A stretch of 64,000 bases of DNA from Fomitopsis serialis (lineage: Eukaryota > Basidiomycota > Agaricomycetes > Polyporales > Fomitopsidaceae). Under the pieces are notes generated by a model. It had not been told where the DNA came from. It searched no databases and saw only the letters and a program-made list of their open reading frames with translations. Location: positions 1-64,000 of the forward strand of contig NW_025955085.1 of assembly GCF_022376445.1 (NCBI RefSeq), given 5' to 3'. Positions 1-13,264 of the stretch are shown here, piece by piece (positions within the stretch are counted from its first letter, which is position 1; every line of letters begins with the position of its first letter). Position numbers and translations under genes: made by a program.

Positions 1-3000
1 ATCGGCTCGGGTGCATCGACAGCCCTCTTGCCATCTGCGGAACACGTCAGTGTGCGAAGACAGGTGGGCCATCTGCTCTGCCTGTGCAAATGATATGCGG
101 TCCTCTAATACTTACAGCTACAGCCCTGCGTACGTAAGCACCATCAATTAGGCGATCCTGTGTGATTTCAGGACCAGACTCACCGGTCTAGCGCCTCCCT
201 GTATTGCTGCCCGCACCCGTGTTCATGTCGCGTTGTCAGAGCATGTACCAGGATCATCCCGAGCCTCTTCGGGGATGGCCGCGCTCCTCCAAAGATATGC
301 ACGCACCCGTTTCGAATGGAAGGGGCATCCCAGAGACGGCCCCGAGGCCTTGGGCTCGCTGGCGCTACTAATCATCACGGCCACTGCCATGGACGGTACC
401 TGGCAAGACACTGAGCCTGTGCACGGTCCGGTCCGCGTTACACACCTGGCACTCGCTGATTCAGACCCCAGTCACTGGCAATTTCCTACACTGGCTCTCC
501 GCAGAATCCGCGCTGCAGTATTGACAACTATCCGCTCAGGCAGAAGACTGGGGACTCTCAAGCACTCGGGAAGGAGATCGATCTGCCACTCGGTAACCCA
601 AAGAAGGCAGGTACGCACTTGCCTTTCTGGTCAGCGCAGTACAGCCGTGCGACCCCTCCTCCATTCACTACCGCACGTAGGTACCCCAAGTCGGCCCGCA
701 GTAGGCCTGTACCCGAAGTGATTCCTGCACGGGAACAGTCTGGGTCTGAGTGCTGACAATGAGCACCGATCAGCTATCTGACTGGTACTTACTGCCGCTG
801 TAGGACGGGTAGGACATGCGATTCCGCCCACTTTGAAATCACGCAGCCAAGGCCAGCATCGGATCCCCCTATCATCCGAACGTCACCGTCGTCAACGAAG
901 ACTACACAGCTATGGGCCTAAGCTTCGCGGGCAGAGGTGCGTACTGGCTACTCTACATTAGTGCTCAGAGTATAGCGCTCATGATCGAACCAGGAGGACG
1001 CTCACGATCTCCGACTTAGGGTCCACCGCTGCTATCTCATCGAATCACCTGTGCGGAGATGTTTTCAAGGGCGTTGTCATCGCGCTAGGTCGAAATAGCA
1101 AGTAGTGTACCAGTACCAGAGGCCAGGGACCCCCGAAAAGGCAGCATTGGGCGTGGCTTGAATCCCACGTGTATTGCGAATGTCTGCTGCTCCACTCCGG
1201 AGAGAAGCGCGACACAGATGCGGCCACGATCCGCCTGGAGGGGCGATGTCCAATACAGCGGGGTATAACATTGGTACATGCATGCCAAAGGCCTGCGGAT
1301 GTTGAATACTGACATGGAATGTGTATTGACGTGCTGAGCAGGCGCAGTGGACCCGACGTTCACGGTAATAAGCGCGCACGAGGGAGACCAAGTAGGTAAG
1401 TAATGAGGAGGAGGAGGAGGAGGTAATTGAGAGTGGCACCTGCGATTAGGCTGTGAGAACGGTATGTACCGATCGCTCGGTGCAGAGTCCCGATCAGAGC
1501 CTGACATACTGCGACTCCAGATGCGACTCCAAACTGCAGAGGTTGGCCGCTATCGTAACATGCGCGAACACCATGTGAAGGCCACGCAGTACGATGCCGG
1601 TCGGAATGGTCATCGTGTGCGCATGGACATGTGTCTGGAGACAGAACATGCGTCTCGCGACCTGTAGATACCTTGTTAGTCACGATCGGACCATGAATAG
1701 CAAGGGCGCTGCCGCAGCGCCCATACGCCGAATTAACAAGCTTCGCTCCGTTCGAAAGAACGTTACCTGTGCAATCGGCGTCGCCCATGAAGCTGCTGTA
1801 GAATGTGATACGCTGTCTCCGCCGAAGCATCGGCAGAGGTACGTTACAAAGAGCATAGGACGATGTATCAGCGCAGGCGCTTGCTCCTGGTGAATCTCAA
1901 TACTTAGATCTTCGCCAAAAAGGAGAGTGAAGTTAGATTCCGGCATGCGATTGGTGGAGACCCGAGACCTAGGTCTCTGCCCGATTTGGCCACTGTTTGT
2001 GAACGGCCTCCTTGTCCAGGCTCTCGTGAGCACCAGTCCCGGTCCCTAGGTACTGGCAGTTGTCTAGACCGTGAGTGTCTAGATCAATCGAGAGCGTTTA
2101 CAGGCAAGTCAGCTGGAGTTGCGAAGTCAGTACGGTGGACTGTGGTCGCCGCTGACCTCGGATCATGGTCTGGGGCGAGCACCCGGAGGCTAGGAAGATA
2201 ACGTCTCGACTTTGCTGTGTTTTCCGTATCCGCAAGTGCGAACTCACGTTCTGGCACCCCATTTTGCTTCGGGACGTGATGCCGGCATGGCTCGGCAGCA
2301 TGATGAAGCCACACTTCTGTAGTCACAGTCAAGGAACTGACGGATGGCACGGTGGTGACATCTGCTGACCTGTGGTCTGTGCAGCGGCCCAACAGGCACA
2401 TAGGCGCTCCCCGGCTGAGGAGCCGAACGAATCTCAAACGCGGAGGATAGTCCTAATATTCGTCACCAATGAACTTAAAAGATCTAAGCCTCTGTCAGTG
2501 CACTAGGAAGATGTAGTAAGCGGTGTAATTTGGACGAACCTTATTCCAGCTCCACAGCCTTGCAGCAGTCGACCGCGACGCCGAGAGACACATGAGGACC
2601 ATGCGCTTCGTTAGCACAGACCAGGTGCTTGCGAAGCAGCCCCGAGTATGAATTCGGTCTGACAGAGTACTTACCACTGACAAGCATTTCGAAGCCCAGG
2701 TATCGGAGAGTTCCAGCGGGCCCGGGGCGCTTCCGACATTCAGGTAACCGGGTTGACAGCCTCACATCGGTGTGCCTCGCGATCTACGCCCATTGTACCG
2801 TGGCACATCCCCGTGTGTACTGAACTGCTTCCAAGCTCTTCTGCAGAATATGATCGGCGACTGCCTGCAGCTTATGCCATTAGCGCGGGCATCACGCACA
2901 AAAATTGATAAAAATGATAGTCGATAACGGTGGAGCCTTTGTTTTGAAAGACTATGCCGCTACGCAGTGACTCATCCCCGGGTAGAAGGTACGGCGTATC

Positions 3001-4333
3001 TCGTCAAGTGGCTCCATGATATTGGTAGACGGGCACATCAGCGACTGTATGGCACTCTTCAGGAGAACGAGCTTGATCGATGCAGCTTCCGCCGGTCGAT
3101 GGGCACGGCGGCGCGGGATAAGGTAAAGTACTCAGCCGCACAGGAGCCTCGGGTCAAAGGGCGACAAACCTACTCACGAGGTTCGGCGCAGAAGAGGGAC
3201 ACAGGCGTAGGTGCCGCGGCGCAGAGGCCAAGGTTGCAGGGCGACAGCGGAGAACCATCGGCTCGGAGGAGGAGGAGGAGGAGGTAATTCCATTTAGTCA
3301 CCCCAGCTAAGTACTACCTACGCAGATGCGCCAGTACATAGCTCGTGACGGCGTTCACCGATTAGATGACAGCCGCGTATCCGAGAGGCCGCCACTTGTC
3401 TACATCTAACCTACAGTACCCTACTCTCACTATCACACGATCACAATTACAGTCATACATGCAGTATACCTTGGCCCTCTAGCTGCTAGGCTGGGCGGGC
3501 ATCATGGGTAAAACCTGGCAGGAAAAAATATGCAAAAGCCTCCAGGCGTCAGTGGCAGTCCCCCGCCACACTGACATAACTCCCCATGATCCAGGTGATG
3601 TATCTAGTGCTACAGCCGTCCTACATCGTGTGGAAGGCATGATTTGCCCCCAATGCATAGTGAGTGCAGGGAATCCGTGAGTTGGTTGTAAACCAGTGGT
3701 GAACTCCAGTGGAGAACATGGGCTTCGAACAAGAAGCTGCGGTCATACAGTCGCACGCGGGCGGACAGTGGTAGCCCGCTCACTGTATTGAATACAAAGG
3801 TGACTGATACACACTTGGGATCAGTGGTAAGGGGACGGCCTAGTGGTGCTCATACTCCTCATGCAAGTACTGTGCTACGGCTGTCTCGATTCTCGAACGG
3901 TGCACACGTTCAATCGGTGCCATGAGGGTAGCATTTCCAATACATTTGGTGTACTTCTGCAGAAAAGTGCAGGTATTGAGTACCAGTAGCTGTTGCTAGG
4001 CATACCATAGACACATGGGCCATGTAGCAGTCCCCGTCGCAGCCCGCACAGTGAAACTCAGCTCACACTGCCAAAGGAACCGAGCATTGTGCCACACTGC
4101 AATGAATTATGACAGTGTAACACATTGACCGGAGAACAACTTGAATGTTGTCAAACACTCGTAATCATTGCCCGCAGGCAGCATCACCAAAGGGTGGCAT
4201 CACCATGCATGCTGCAAGGTGGTATCCGCCGAGCCAAAGCTACGAGGCGAGAATTCAGACTAAGGGTGCGCCCACACAGCAATGTTAACATCGGCGAGAA
4301 TTCAGACAAAGGCCTAAGGTACACCTTGATAGG

Positions 4334-4387
4334 CTCACGCCGTCGACCACTCTCACGCCGTCGACCACTCTCACGCCGTCGACCACT
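4334..4387. repeat. 18-bp perfect tandem repeat, three units
   Basis: The unit CTCACGCCGTCGACCACT occurs three times head to tail at 4334-4351, 4352-4369 and 4370-4387. It opens the larger degenerate array that follows. Perfect copies suggest recent slippage or unequal exchange. Confidence 0.9.
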
Positions 4388-4399
4388 CCCCGGCTACAA

Positions 4400-5450
4400 G
4401 ATGGTATTGAGGAGCATTCGTGCTACGAGAAGGCATTACCAGCGCCGAGCAGACTGCTTCTAGGCGACATCGTCGAGTAATAGCTACAAGACGGAGGATG
4501 TCCTGGGCAAGGCGGGGATCGCCGACCGCACACTCACGAGCCGCATCGCTCGACAGCGGGATCATCGTCGATGCAAGGGTGTTGCCCCCGAAACCCATCA
4601 CTGAGCACTTTGCTTCGAGTCGGCATGGTTGAGATCCTCCGAGACGGTCGCCCTTGAGTTTTACACTGCGAGATGGCATCGCCGAGCCTTTCCGCTTCCA
4701 GGCCGCATCACCGAGCATAGGTCATTCGGGGGGGGGGGGGGTGAGGAATGAGGTTGCCCTCGGTGGCGGGGAACACCAGCAGATTGCTATAAAGCGGCGC
4801 CGAGCGTTTCCACGGCTGCATCGCCGAGCATAGGTCCTGCATGAGGATAGAGAACAACACCACCCTTGTTGTCGAGGAACACCAGCAGACTGCTACGAAG
4901 CGGCACCCAGCGTTTCCGCGGCTGCATCGCCGAGCATAGGTCGTGCATGTCCCAGAGACGATGATCCAGCAGACTGCTTCTAAGCAACGCCAAGCGTTCC
5001 CGCGGCTGCCTCGCTGAGCATAGGTCGTGCATGACAAACGTCATCGTCGTCGGCGTTGCCGGAGGCAACACCCAACGACGGCATCACCTAACGGCGGCAT
5101 CGCTAGACAGCGGCATCGCCGAGCATTGCAGCTTCAAGGCGGAATTGCACAGCATCGTCGAGCAGTTGCTTCCAAGACGGCATCGTCGAGCATTGTTGCT
5201 TCCGAGACGGCATCGTCGAGCATTCAAGTTGCTTCTAGACGGCATCGCCGAGCATTTGCTTCGAGGCGGGTACAGAGCATGTAGATTCTCGTCGAGCGAG
5301 TCTACATCAAGACGGCGTCACCGAGCAAATTTGCTACAGGACAGCAGCGTCGAGCGCCCTGCTTCCAGACTGCAGGTCGTGCAGACAGGACACTTTCCCG
5401 ACGTCGGTGATCCCCAGCAGACTGCTTCAAAGCGAACGTCGCCGCCAGTG
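4400..5450. repeat. degenerate GC-rich tandem array
   Basis: Variants of GGCATCGCCGAGCAT recur more than ten times. In the left half a longer unit containing AGCATAGGTC restarts at about 4714, 4827, 4933 and 5017, so spacing shrinks from about 113 to 106 to 84 bp, and each unit also carries a CAGACTGCTTC-like block. In the right half (5095-5275) a shorter unit of about 30-45 bp with GACGGCATCGTCGAGCATT predominates. Long open frames across the array exist only because the units lack stops. A poly-G run interrupts it at 4728-4741. Confidence 0.8.
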
Positions 5451-7009
5451 AGTGCGGCGACGAGAGACCAGCGGGTGGGCCGGGCGGTGCTGCCACAAGT
5501 GGGACTAGGTCCGCGAAGGCTATAGTCTACGATGTGTCGATCCCTACAAGACACAGATAAGCCCCCCAGACCCAACCGGTGAGCTACTCACAAGACTGCA
5601 ACGCTCGCTCAGGAGCCGGCCTCCACTCGCTCGACACCATCCCGCGCTTTTAGCGCCGTCATCCGACCACACCGACATCCATCCATCCAGTCCCCGCTGC
5701 GGTCCAGCCCATTGTTGAGCTTGATAAGGTCGCCAGCCGATAGCGCGGGCACTAAAAGTTGTGCCCTGGTGATGGACATTGCATAGAAGCGCAATCACAG
5801 GCGCACGGTCCACAGAGGGCAACTCATACGCAGCGCTCCCGCGTCGCGACGTCAGCGGCTCACACGCCAAACCGCACAAGCATGAGCCACGTACCGCAGA
5901 CCTGCTCCCAGAAGTCGGGCCCGGAATCGACTTGGGCGCATTCCTTACGCCTTTTCCAAGACGGCAGAAGGTCCGACCCGCTGTGAGAGAATTACTGAGC
6001 AAGTCAATGTCGCTGTGGAGTTTATCGGGGCACACCGACAAAGTTGGCTTGAGTAACGGCTCCTCCAGAGGTGTGTTTTGAATTTTCACAGGCGCATCTC
6101 GCCCTTGCCGTTCACAGCGGACTGGTCCAGACCATGTCCTCGATAGGGATGCCTTCTGGTTGCTGATCATGATTTCGGACCTTGTTCGTCGTTCTCGTCG
6201 TGGCGCATCTGTGCGGTGCCGTGTCACATTGATTCAGAAATGCTGGAGGCGGATTTCCGACATGCATCTCTGCAGTGCCACGTCTGGAATAGATGCCAGA
6301 CTTCAGCTGTGCAAGATTTGAACTCTGTGTCTCACCGAATGCAATACATACGGAGCCCCGTGGCCGTGCACAAGCGTGCGGGCCAGGAGCGCTACATGTC
6401 ATCCCCAGCCACACAGTGCATTGACGGTCTTCTCTGCCATCCTGCGGCTATGACATCCGCCGGTTCGCCCTCATCTCTCGGCGAGAGTACACCGGATGAG
6501 GGAGGGCGTATAGCCCTCGGAGGAGAGTTCGGCATACCTACCTCAGACTCTGTACACATGTTGACAGCTCAGGCCCAGGGTCGTAGTCCGAGTCTGATGA
6601 ATCCCGTCGTCATGATCAGCGGCCACCGACCGACCGCCAATGTCATCGACGTTCTCTTGTAAATCCTGGAGTTGAGCCCGACAGCAAATCGGACACCCTC
6701 AGTCGGGGACACGATTCGGAAGAAGTACGTCATGTCCCTGCACGGGCCTGTAAATTCAGTGCATGGTGTAATGCTCGCCGCACCTGCCGGAACAGCTGCG
6801 TGTCACCGCCATGATTGAGTAAGCCCTGCCGTGGTTGTCGCTGCGAATGCGAATTTGGAATGGGGCCGCAACGAGCACCGTCTTCCGCGATCGATTCGGT
6901 ACGCCTGGCACCCATTGGAGGGACCTCGGGTGCATTCCCAGAACCACAGAATTGGCAACATTCACTTGACCGATATCGTGGCCGCCGGGGGACGAGACCA
7001 GCAGCGAAC

Positions 7010-7105
7010 TGTGTGCGTGTGTGGCGAAACTTGTGTGTCGCGAAAGCGCGTGTGGCGAACTGAGTGCGTGTGGCGATCGGTAGTGCGAGTGGCGTTGGCG
7101 ATCCT
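7010..7105. repeat. degenerate GTGCGTGTGGCGA minisatellite
   Basis: About six imperfect units built on GCGTGTGGCGA lie side by side, with units of about 14-25 bp. No gene overlaps it convincingly. Confidence 0.55.
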
Positions 7106-7784
7106 GCGTGGCGAGCGCGAGGCTGCCGTAAAGATTCAAGAGACCCGGCCCTGCATTCGGAAGAACACAGCCGAGAGAATGAAGAAATTAAGACATGCTT
7201 CGTCGAAGACATTGGGTGCGTTCAACGCCACTGGGTGCCATGGTATCAACGGAATTCAGAGGGCTGAAACTTCTGAGGAGATCGTGTGAGCTACTTGGTA
7301 CTAGTAGTCACTCACTGCGCAGCCAGCATGTGAGACGGTGATGTTGTAGCCAGAGGGCGTGCTCACTGTAAGTTCCTAGAGGTTGCTGCAGCCTGAGGGT
7401 GACGCCACAAGTGCATTCAAACCCGAAGTGTACCACAGTTACGTAAGCTACGCCCCCTTGGAACCTTAGCCCGGCGTCAATCCTTACGCTCACGACCTTC
7501 AAGAGACTTGTATGTAGGCTCACTTGGGACACATGTTACAATTCTTTATGAGATTGTTTGAACCTAAGGGGCGATGTACGAAGTAGTATTACATGGTATC
7601 CTCATAGTATGATGTACAGTAACATAAGCAATTGAAGTTAGCAATAAGTACAGTACGATGACAGTAGGTAATGTCGTGCAAACTGTCACGGTCAACGTGC
7701 GAGCCGCCTATCGACTCGGTGTAGAATGTCTGTGCCGCAGGAGCGGATATGGGTATACTAGGAGCAAGGATAAGGACCCATCAG

Positions 7785-8714
7785 TCATGACTCGCGTTTG
7801 CCGACCAGCAACTCGAGCCTCGGTAGCTCAGACTTCCCTAGTACCCGAGCCGGACCCGCCGACGCGAGTCCAAAAAAGACCGTGCGCCCGCCCAGGAAGT
7901 CGATCCTCCGCATCCTCCTCATGGCGTCCCCGTTCGTCCTGTGCCGCCAGGTCGCCAACGCTGCGTTCCAGACGTCAGTCTGCGTCGCGGCGCTCTGCAT
8001 TTCTTGGGGCGTGATGGTCTCGCCGAGGTGGGCATGTACGGCCTGGAGGACGTCGCGCACCGTCACGAAGGGGGGTGCGGTGGGGAGGGGACTCCGGTCC
8101 ACGCGTATGGTGTAGGGATACGGCGCGCCGGCGATGGTGATGATGAGGGAAGGGGTGGGAGTGGACAGGGCTGGGTCGCCCAGACAGACGGAGGACGCGA
8201 TGTGCGTCTTGAGGGATCGGTCGTACGACTGGAGCCCGTCGCAAGCCATGTCCCACTTCAGTCGTATCCTGTCCCCCTTGGGCGCCCGCGAGAGGAGCGG
8301 GGCGACGTCGAGGGATGCGAGGCGCGTGTTCTTCGCCGGGGGTGACATGCTGGCGACGCCCGCGCAGTCCTCGAGCTCCTTGGCTTGGTATCTGGAGGAG
8401 ACGGCGGGCAGCGGTATGATACGCCCGCCATAGTATGTCGGCGGCGGTGAGGGTGAGTGTGGGATGTGTGAACCTATGCTGGTCGCGGACACGCGCGATG
8501 ACGACTGTAGGCCGCAGGGAGATTGGGGTGGGCTCGGAGCCCATGCGACGTGCTTGACAGGCTTTGAGTCCTGTGCACGGGGGATTGCTTGTGTGCGATG
8601 CCCATGATGTTGTGAAGACACCACCCGACGTGCAAGAGGTCGGTGTGAGTGGGAGGCAATGGACTCGGGGAGGCGGTGACGGTTTCGAGGAGTGTGGTGT
8701 TCTGAGGACAGCAT
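7785..8714 (-). CDS. DUF6699-type protein (paralogue 1)
   Basis: A single open exon of about 309 codons from the first ATG at 8714. The C-terminal part matches the pattern I know from basidiomycete DUF6699 proteins: a beta-rich start (LIITIAGAPYPYTIRVDR), then VTVRDVLQAVHAHLGETITP, then the closing RRIDFLGGRTVFFGL block. The N-terminal half is Pro/Ser-rich and low in complexity; it contains KPVKHVAWAPSPP, which resembles the KRVHFDVPPTPPP start region of the paralogue at 13.3 kb. A TATAAA sits only about 24 bp before the ATG, so transcription may start after it and the true start could involve an undetected 5' intron (CACAG lies just before GACTCAAAGCC). Function of the family is unknown. Family call from motif pattern only. 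Confidence 0.75.
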   Translation of the reverse strand: MLSSEHHTPRNRHRLPESIASHSHRPLARRVVSSQHHGHRTQAIPRAQDSKPVKHVAWAPSPPQSPCGLQSSSRVSATSIGSHIPHSPSPPPTYYGGRIIPLPAVSSRYQAKELEDCAGVASMSPPAKNTRLASLDVAPLLSRAPKGDRIRLKWDMACDGLQSYDRSLKTHIASSVCLGDPALSTPTPSLIITIAGAPYPYTIRVDRSPLPTAPPFVTVRDVLQAVHAHLGETITPQEMQSAATQTDVWNAALATWRHRTNGDAMRRMRRIDFLGGRTVFFGLASAGPARVLGKSELPRLELLVGKRES

Positions 8715-8731
8715 GGCGGTGAGGCTCACTT

Positions 8732-8738
8732 TATAGAG
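8732..8738 (-). promoter_or_regulatory. TATA-like box before DUF6699 paralogue 1
   Basis: On the minus strand CTCTATAAAG lies about 24 bp upstream of the first ATG of the reading frame ending at 7785. Paralogue 2 has the same arrangement with TTATATAACC, supporting a genuine core promoter. Inference only. Confidence 0.4.
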
Positions 8739-8774
8739 GTTGGAGAGGTATGAGGTATGAGCATGTCTGCCCAA

Positions 8775-11700
8775 TTGAACCCGGTACGGACGTAAGGTTT
8801 TCGAACAGAGGCATCGCCGCGAGCCACAGAGGCGGTCCGCTTCGAGCCGTGGAGTGACGCCGTGCTGCCGATTGAGACGCAGGACTGCCTGCGCAGGCAG
8901 GAAGTGTGGCCCATGGATGATGGTCAGGGTCCTGGCGATGCAGGAAGGTCGGCCAAGGATTATCCTGCCATCTACGACACGCCAGCCGTTAAGGTTTGCC
9001 AGCGGCTAGATCATGCTCGCGATGGCCCACCGGATTGCGACGGGACGGGATGCGAATGTACTGCCAGCCAGTACGGAGGCTATGGACAGATCCTAGGAAC
9101 AGAGCGCTTATCGTCGCGTGTATAACGCGGGTTCCTTCCCAACGCGGCTGTCTTCGAGAGCAGATTATCGCAATCATCCAGGGAGGAAGGCGGACAGACA
9201 CTGTAACCAGCAGGGTGTGATGACCGGTTGTCGAGATGCGTTCAAGAGGCTCCGGCACGCATGAACGGATCGAAGTGCGCTACTCACCGATCCGTCGCCA
9301 TGCACGGTAAGGCAGGAACTTACCTCACAGGGGGAGGCTAATAGAGCCGTTGAGACGCGTCGTCGTGCACTTCGGCTATGCAGAAGACAACACAGTCGCT
9401 GCAACTGCCCGCCCCAGTCGACGCGCGCCTTGCCTTCCCGGGGGCTACATTCAATGAGCAATATTTCCCAGGTTTCTGGGAGTAATCCCATGCCCAATGT
9501 GATGCGCCGTCGGTGCAGGTCCGTATTCAGTACCGCACAACGCCTTCTCCCGCACGATCGGGTGGCGAGCAGGCGCAGTGGCGTTCGAAGCCAGTCAGCC
9601 ATCGCCACTCCGTGCCTGCATTCCCCGAACGAAAGCCAAAGGGACCGCTTACGTTTGGCCCTCCATCGATTCGTCGCCCGCAGTGCAAGTATACCATGCC
9701 CGCCCCATCCCCCACGAGCTGCCTCGTGTTGCAGCGAGAACACAGGAGACATCACTGCGAAACGGTCAAGGTCAGGATATGAACGGGCGACTGATCTTCC
9801 TCCGGTGCAGCGTGGGCTCGGCCGCAATCTCCTGCGATCAGCTCCAGCATGTGAATGAAATACGACATGTCTCTGCATACGGGCCGAACGCGGACCCGCG
9901 CTTATGAGCGGAGGCCACACGCACAGGAGAGTCCGAAGTAGAGGGCACTCACTCCACCATGGGACCCGTGATGTGTGTGCATCTTCCGCCACCAGCTCAA
10001 GACACGCGCATCAGGCCCGCCGTCAGGGTGGACAAGAAGAGACGGATCATGCAAACGACACAGGCGCGATACCGGGGGGACGGTGGAGCGCCCGTGCTCA
10101 ACGCGCCTCCAGTGGTCGCGGGACGGATCCCTGCTCCAATGTCCTCTGTAGCATCATCCCGCCCCGGAGAGAACGGCAGACCCTGAGGATCGCGGAGAGA
10201 AAAGACCTCGTTGAATGCGGCCATCTGACAAATGGTGGCAAGGGTGATTGATGAGCCCCACACGATGCCAAAGAATAACCGTCACCTGCAGTTGCAGTTG
10301 CATCCCATCTGCGCCCGTATCACCAATACCAGAATCGGGGGCGTCGGGTTCCCCATCTTTGTTGATGATATGGCAAGCGCGGTGCCTACAGCCCGAAGCT
10401 CGGTGAGACGCTGAAATCACCGTGGGTAGCACAATGCATGCTTGTGAAGTATAGCATCGCCAATCCGCGGACAGAGGAACATACCAAGAGGAATTCTACG
10501 CATTTGGCACAGAGCCGGACTCGGTTCTGACTTCCGTAATGACTTCAAAGAAATGACACAGGCTATCACTCACCTCTAGAGAGTCCAGGCCTCGCAGCGA
10601 TGCTTACTGCGCCGTGGTAACTCCGTCAGATAGCATAAGGTTCATGCTCGTGCGCTGCAGTGATAGATGGGCCACACATGCAGTCTATTCTTGTAGAGAT
10701 GGCCGGTTGAGCGATGTCAATGAATGCTTTCAGAGCAATGAACTTACGCGGACGAAGTGAATTGATTTGTGTGCTTTGTCGTGCGCGAAGATCGCTCCTT
10801 CGGGACCTGCTTGTATGTTGATGCGTCTGAACCACAGAGCGGCATGAGACGCCCGCCAGTTAAGGTGCCGCCTGTGCAATTATTTGCATTTTAGAAGACT
10901 TGAGTTCGATGGTGAGATTATGAGCATTGGGACGACTCCATACAATTGTGTTGCTGACGGAGAGATGGTCAGTAGAGCACACGGTACAACGACAAGCATC
11001 AAGAGCTTGTCCGACAGTGGTGGCATTGACAACGCTGATACCAACGCATACAGATCCAGCCGACTCCCAAACCCAGTGACGGAGGCGTACCGTTGTCACG
11101 AAAAGTCACTGGTACAATCAGAGCAGATATCAGCAGAACGAAACGCGACACCTCAAAACAAAAGGTGGTCGTCTGCATCACTGAGGACTGTGTTGTATGT
11201 ATTCCGCTCTGTCAGTGCCACATAGAACGACAGAACTGACGTATCCCATCAAAAATGGACTCTGGCCATCAGACCGTAGGTGGCCTGTGAAAGCTCAATC
11301 TTCGTGGCGTCAGCTCTGCCCCGAGTAAAGCGAACAACGCATCTCGGTTTAGGTCCTGAAGACATCATCAATGCCGAGCATCGTTGCCAAACATCGCTGA
11401 AAGCCGAACAGCAGTGATGTGTCACTCCGAGCTGACCTGGTAGTTCCTCGCAGCGTGCGGCCACGAGGCATGCGCAGGATGCCACGTCGGATGGAGCGAG
11501 CGGCGCAGCCTTCAGAACGGTGGATGACAGACGACGGTCTGATACGCTGACCATAGCGCAGGTCAGATGCGCAACTTGCGAACCCAGATGCGACGGGACA
11601 TCGCGAAGGCGCAGCGACCCGCGACCGTCCAGCGGGTAACCTTGTCAGCACGCAAGGCTCGCGGAGATTGCAGGGAAACCGTCAGCGAACGACCGATCAG

Positions 11701-13241
11701 CACGTAACGGTGGCGGGCCGCCTCCATGCACTGTCCGTGCACACTGATCTGTACCGCACACGCCGTCGGGCATAGAGCGGTAAAGACCTGCGCGGCGCAG
11801 CCGACGCGAGACATGGAGGCTCTTGCCATGTAAGGATAACTGTTAACCAGATCCGGAAAGGTGAGTCCCATCGAGACTCGTCGGACGCATGAGTTGTGGC
11901 GAAGTGGGCGGAGCGCTCGGAGGCCGATATGGCGACAGGCATCGAGCATTGCCGCCCGGGCACGCTGGAATGAGAGTAAGTACGTCGCAACGCGTGCGAA
12001 GGAAGTCCGCGTCATAGCGTCATTTCGGAAGCAGCCGCTACACGAAGAGGCAACTTGAGATGAGAGAGCGACGTTGGCGCTTAGCATAGGGCACGAGGAG
12101 GTGAGATTGAACCATGTATAATTGCGACCGCGGTCGTCAATCCGTCTACTGAGCGTCAGCCAACGTACGGGATTCCCTCGGGGCATGGAGTTCGTGTCAA
12201 CCACGTTGAGGATCTGAACCACCTACCGCTGAGGCACTGCGCGACAGTCGGCTGCGCACTCCGTTGGCCGCGACGGATACATAGCAATGACAGCGCTACG
12301 TGCACCTTGCCTCTTCTGAGCCACAACGGGCTATACCGCAGCGTGATCAGCACCACCGGTGTCGGGGGACACGGCGTAACGACCTGCAGGTTCTGAAACG
12401 ATTGACGTTCAGATGCCAGACGTGACGTGGACCGGCGACGAGAACAACGTACGCTCACTTCCACGTTGCTCGGTGTCATTCATACTTTGGTGACATCAAA
12501 CAATTGTTTCGGGTTGCCCCAAATCCAATCGTTCGCCAGTGAGATGAGCTGCGCTGCCAATGTCGTGAGAGCGGCCCAGAAGGTCTTTGCGACATGTTTT
12601 GACCTACTACATAGGACGATACCAAGCTTGAACGGGTCATGGAGATGACCACGCCTGTCACAATAGCGTTAGTTACTGTGCAGGGAACCCAGTCGTCTGT
12701 ATCCCGAATGTAGTGAGTGGGACCGCGGCTGCAGATGAACAGACGCAGGAGCAATCTATCACTATTCGGTGAGACGACCTTCGTGTCAGTGCACCACCGG
12801 CGTCGACGACGATAAGACTTCGTACCACTTCAGTCCAGACCCAAACCCCCGCAGCAAAAGGGCTTGCCACTCCGGTGCCACTCCGCATTATCAGAACGGA
12901 ATCAAATGCGGTTATGGGCGGCGTGCGGGAGCTGTGCGCACTGCTTAGATAATACTGAATAGCGACCCAATTTGGGCGAGACTGCCAGCCTGGCGCCAGA
13001 GCACTTTTTTCCCTCCTCTCCCCGCCAGATCTCGCTTTGCAAGGCAACTCGCACCCGGAATCAAGCAGGATCTGGCGTAAATATGGCATGTTATGCGTAG
13101 AAGGCAAGTGGTGCAACTCGGGGTTTGACAGTGCTTGACTCACGTCAGGGGGATGTGTTGCTGTGCCAGTCATAAATCATTCCTCTCCCGACAACCATAC
13201 ACAGCTCGACAACACTCCCTCATCTCCCCTGTTACCATCCT
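8775..13241. other. intergenic, no supported gene
   Basis: About 4.5 kb between two DUF6699 genes. Open frames of up to about 270 codons occur on the minus strand (9.2-10.0 kb, 11.6-12.2 kb), but they show no motif, have arginine/serine-rich random composition and overlap equally long frames in other phases. I see no tRNA, repeat array or transposon terminus that I can support. Confidence 0.5.
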
Positions 13242-13248
13242 TATATAA
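13242..13248 (+). promoter_or_regulatory. TATA-like box before DUF6699 paralogue 2
   Basis: TTATATAACC occurs 23 bp before ATG 13265 and 68 bp before ATG 13310, after a pyrimidine-rich stretch. With usual TATA-to-start spacing this favours the downstream ATG. Confidence 0.45.
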
Positions 13249-13264
13249 CCATGTCTGCCTAGCC

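Larger units (their letters stand above)
1..7784. other. gene-poor stretch, no supported gene
   Basis: No open frame here combines useful length, splice signals and a recognisable motif; frames on both strands are short and compositionally random. It holds two GGA microsatellites (about 1411-1421 and 3269-3285), both running straight into GGTAATT, the tandem array at 4330-5450, a 14-base G run at 4728-4741 and a degenerate minisatellite near 7010-7105, listed separately. No reverse transcriptase or transposase motif was seen, so old mutated transposon sequence is possible but unproven. Confidence 0.6.

Noticed and set aside
1400..3290. The two GGA-run plus GGTAATT sites as transposon termini
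   Set aside because: The match is limited to the microsatellite and a few flanking bases; no ORF or inverted end lies between.
4125..5525. Arg-rich open frames across the tandem array
   Set aside because: They are translations of the repeat units; different phases are equally open.
9174..9992. 272-codon minus-strand frame
   Set aside because: No motif, Arg/Ser-rich random composition, and competing frames of similar length on the other strand.
11563..12222. 219-codon minus-strand frame
   Set aside because: No recognisable domain, no splice context, and no paralogue in the window.
12185..12270. Possible minus-strand tRNA (GGTTCAGATCC next to CTCAGCGGTAGG)
   Set aside because: The two boxes are too close together and no acceptor stem pairs.
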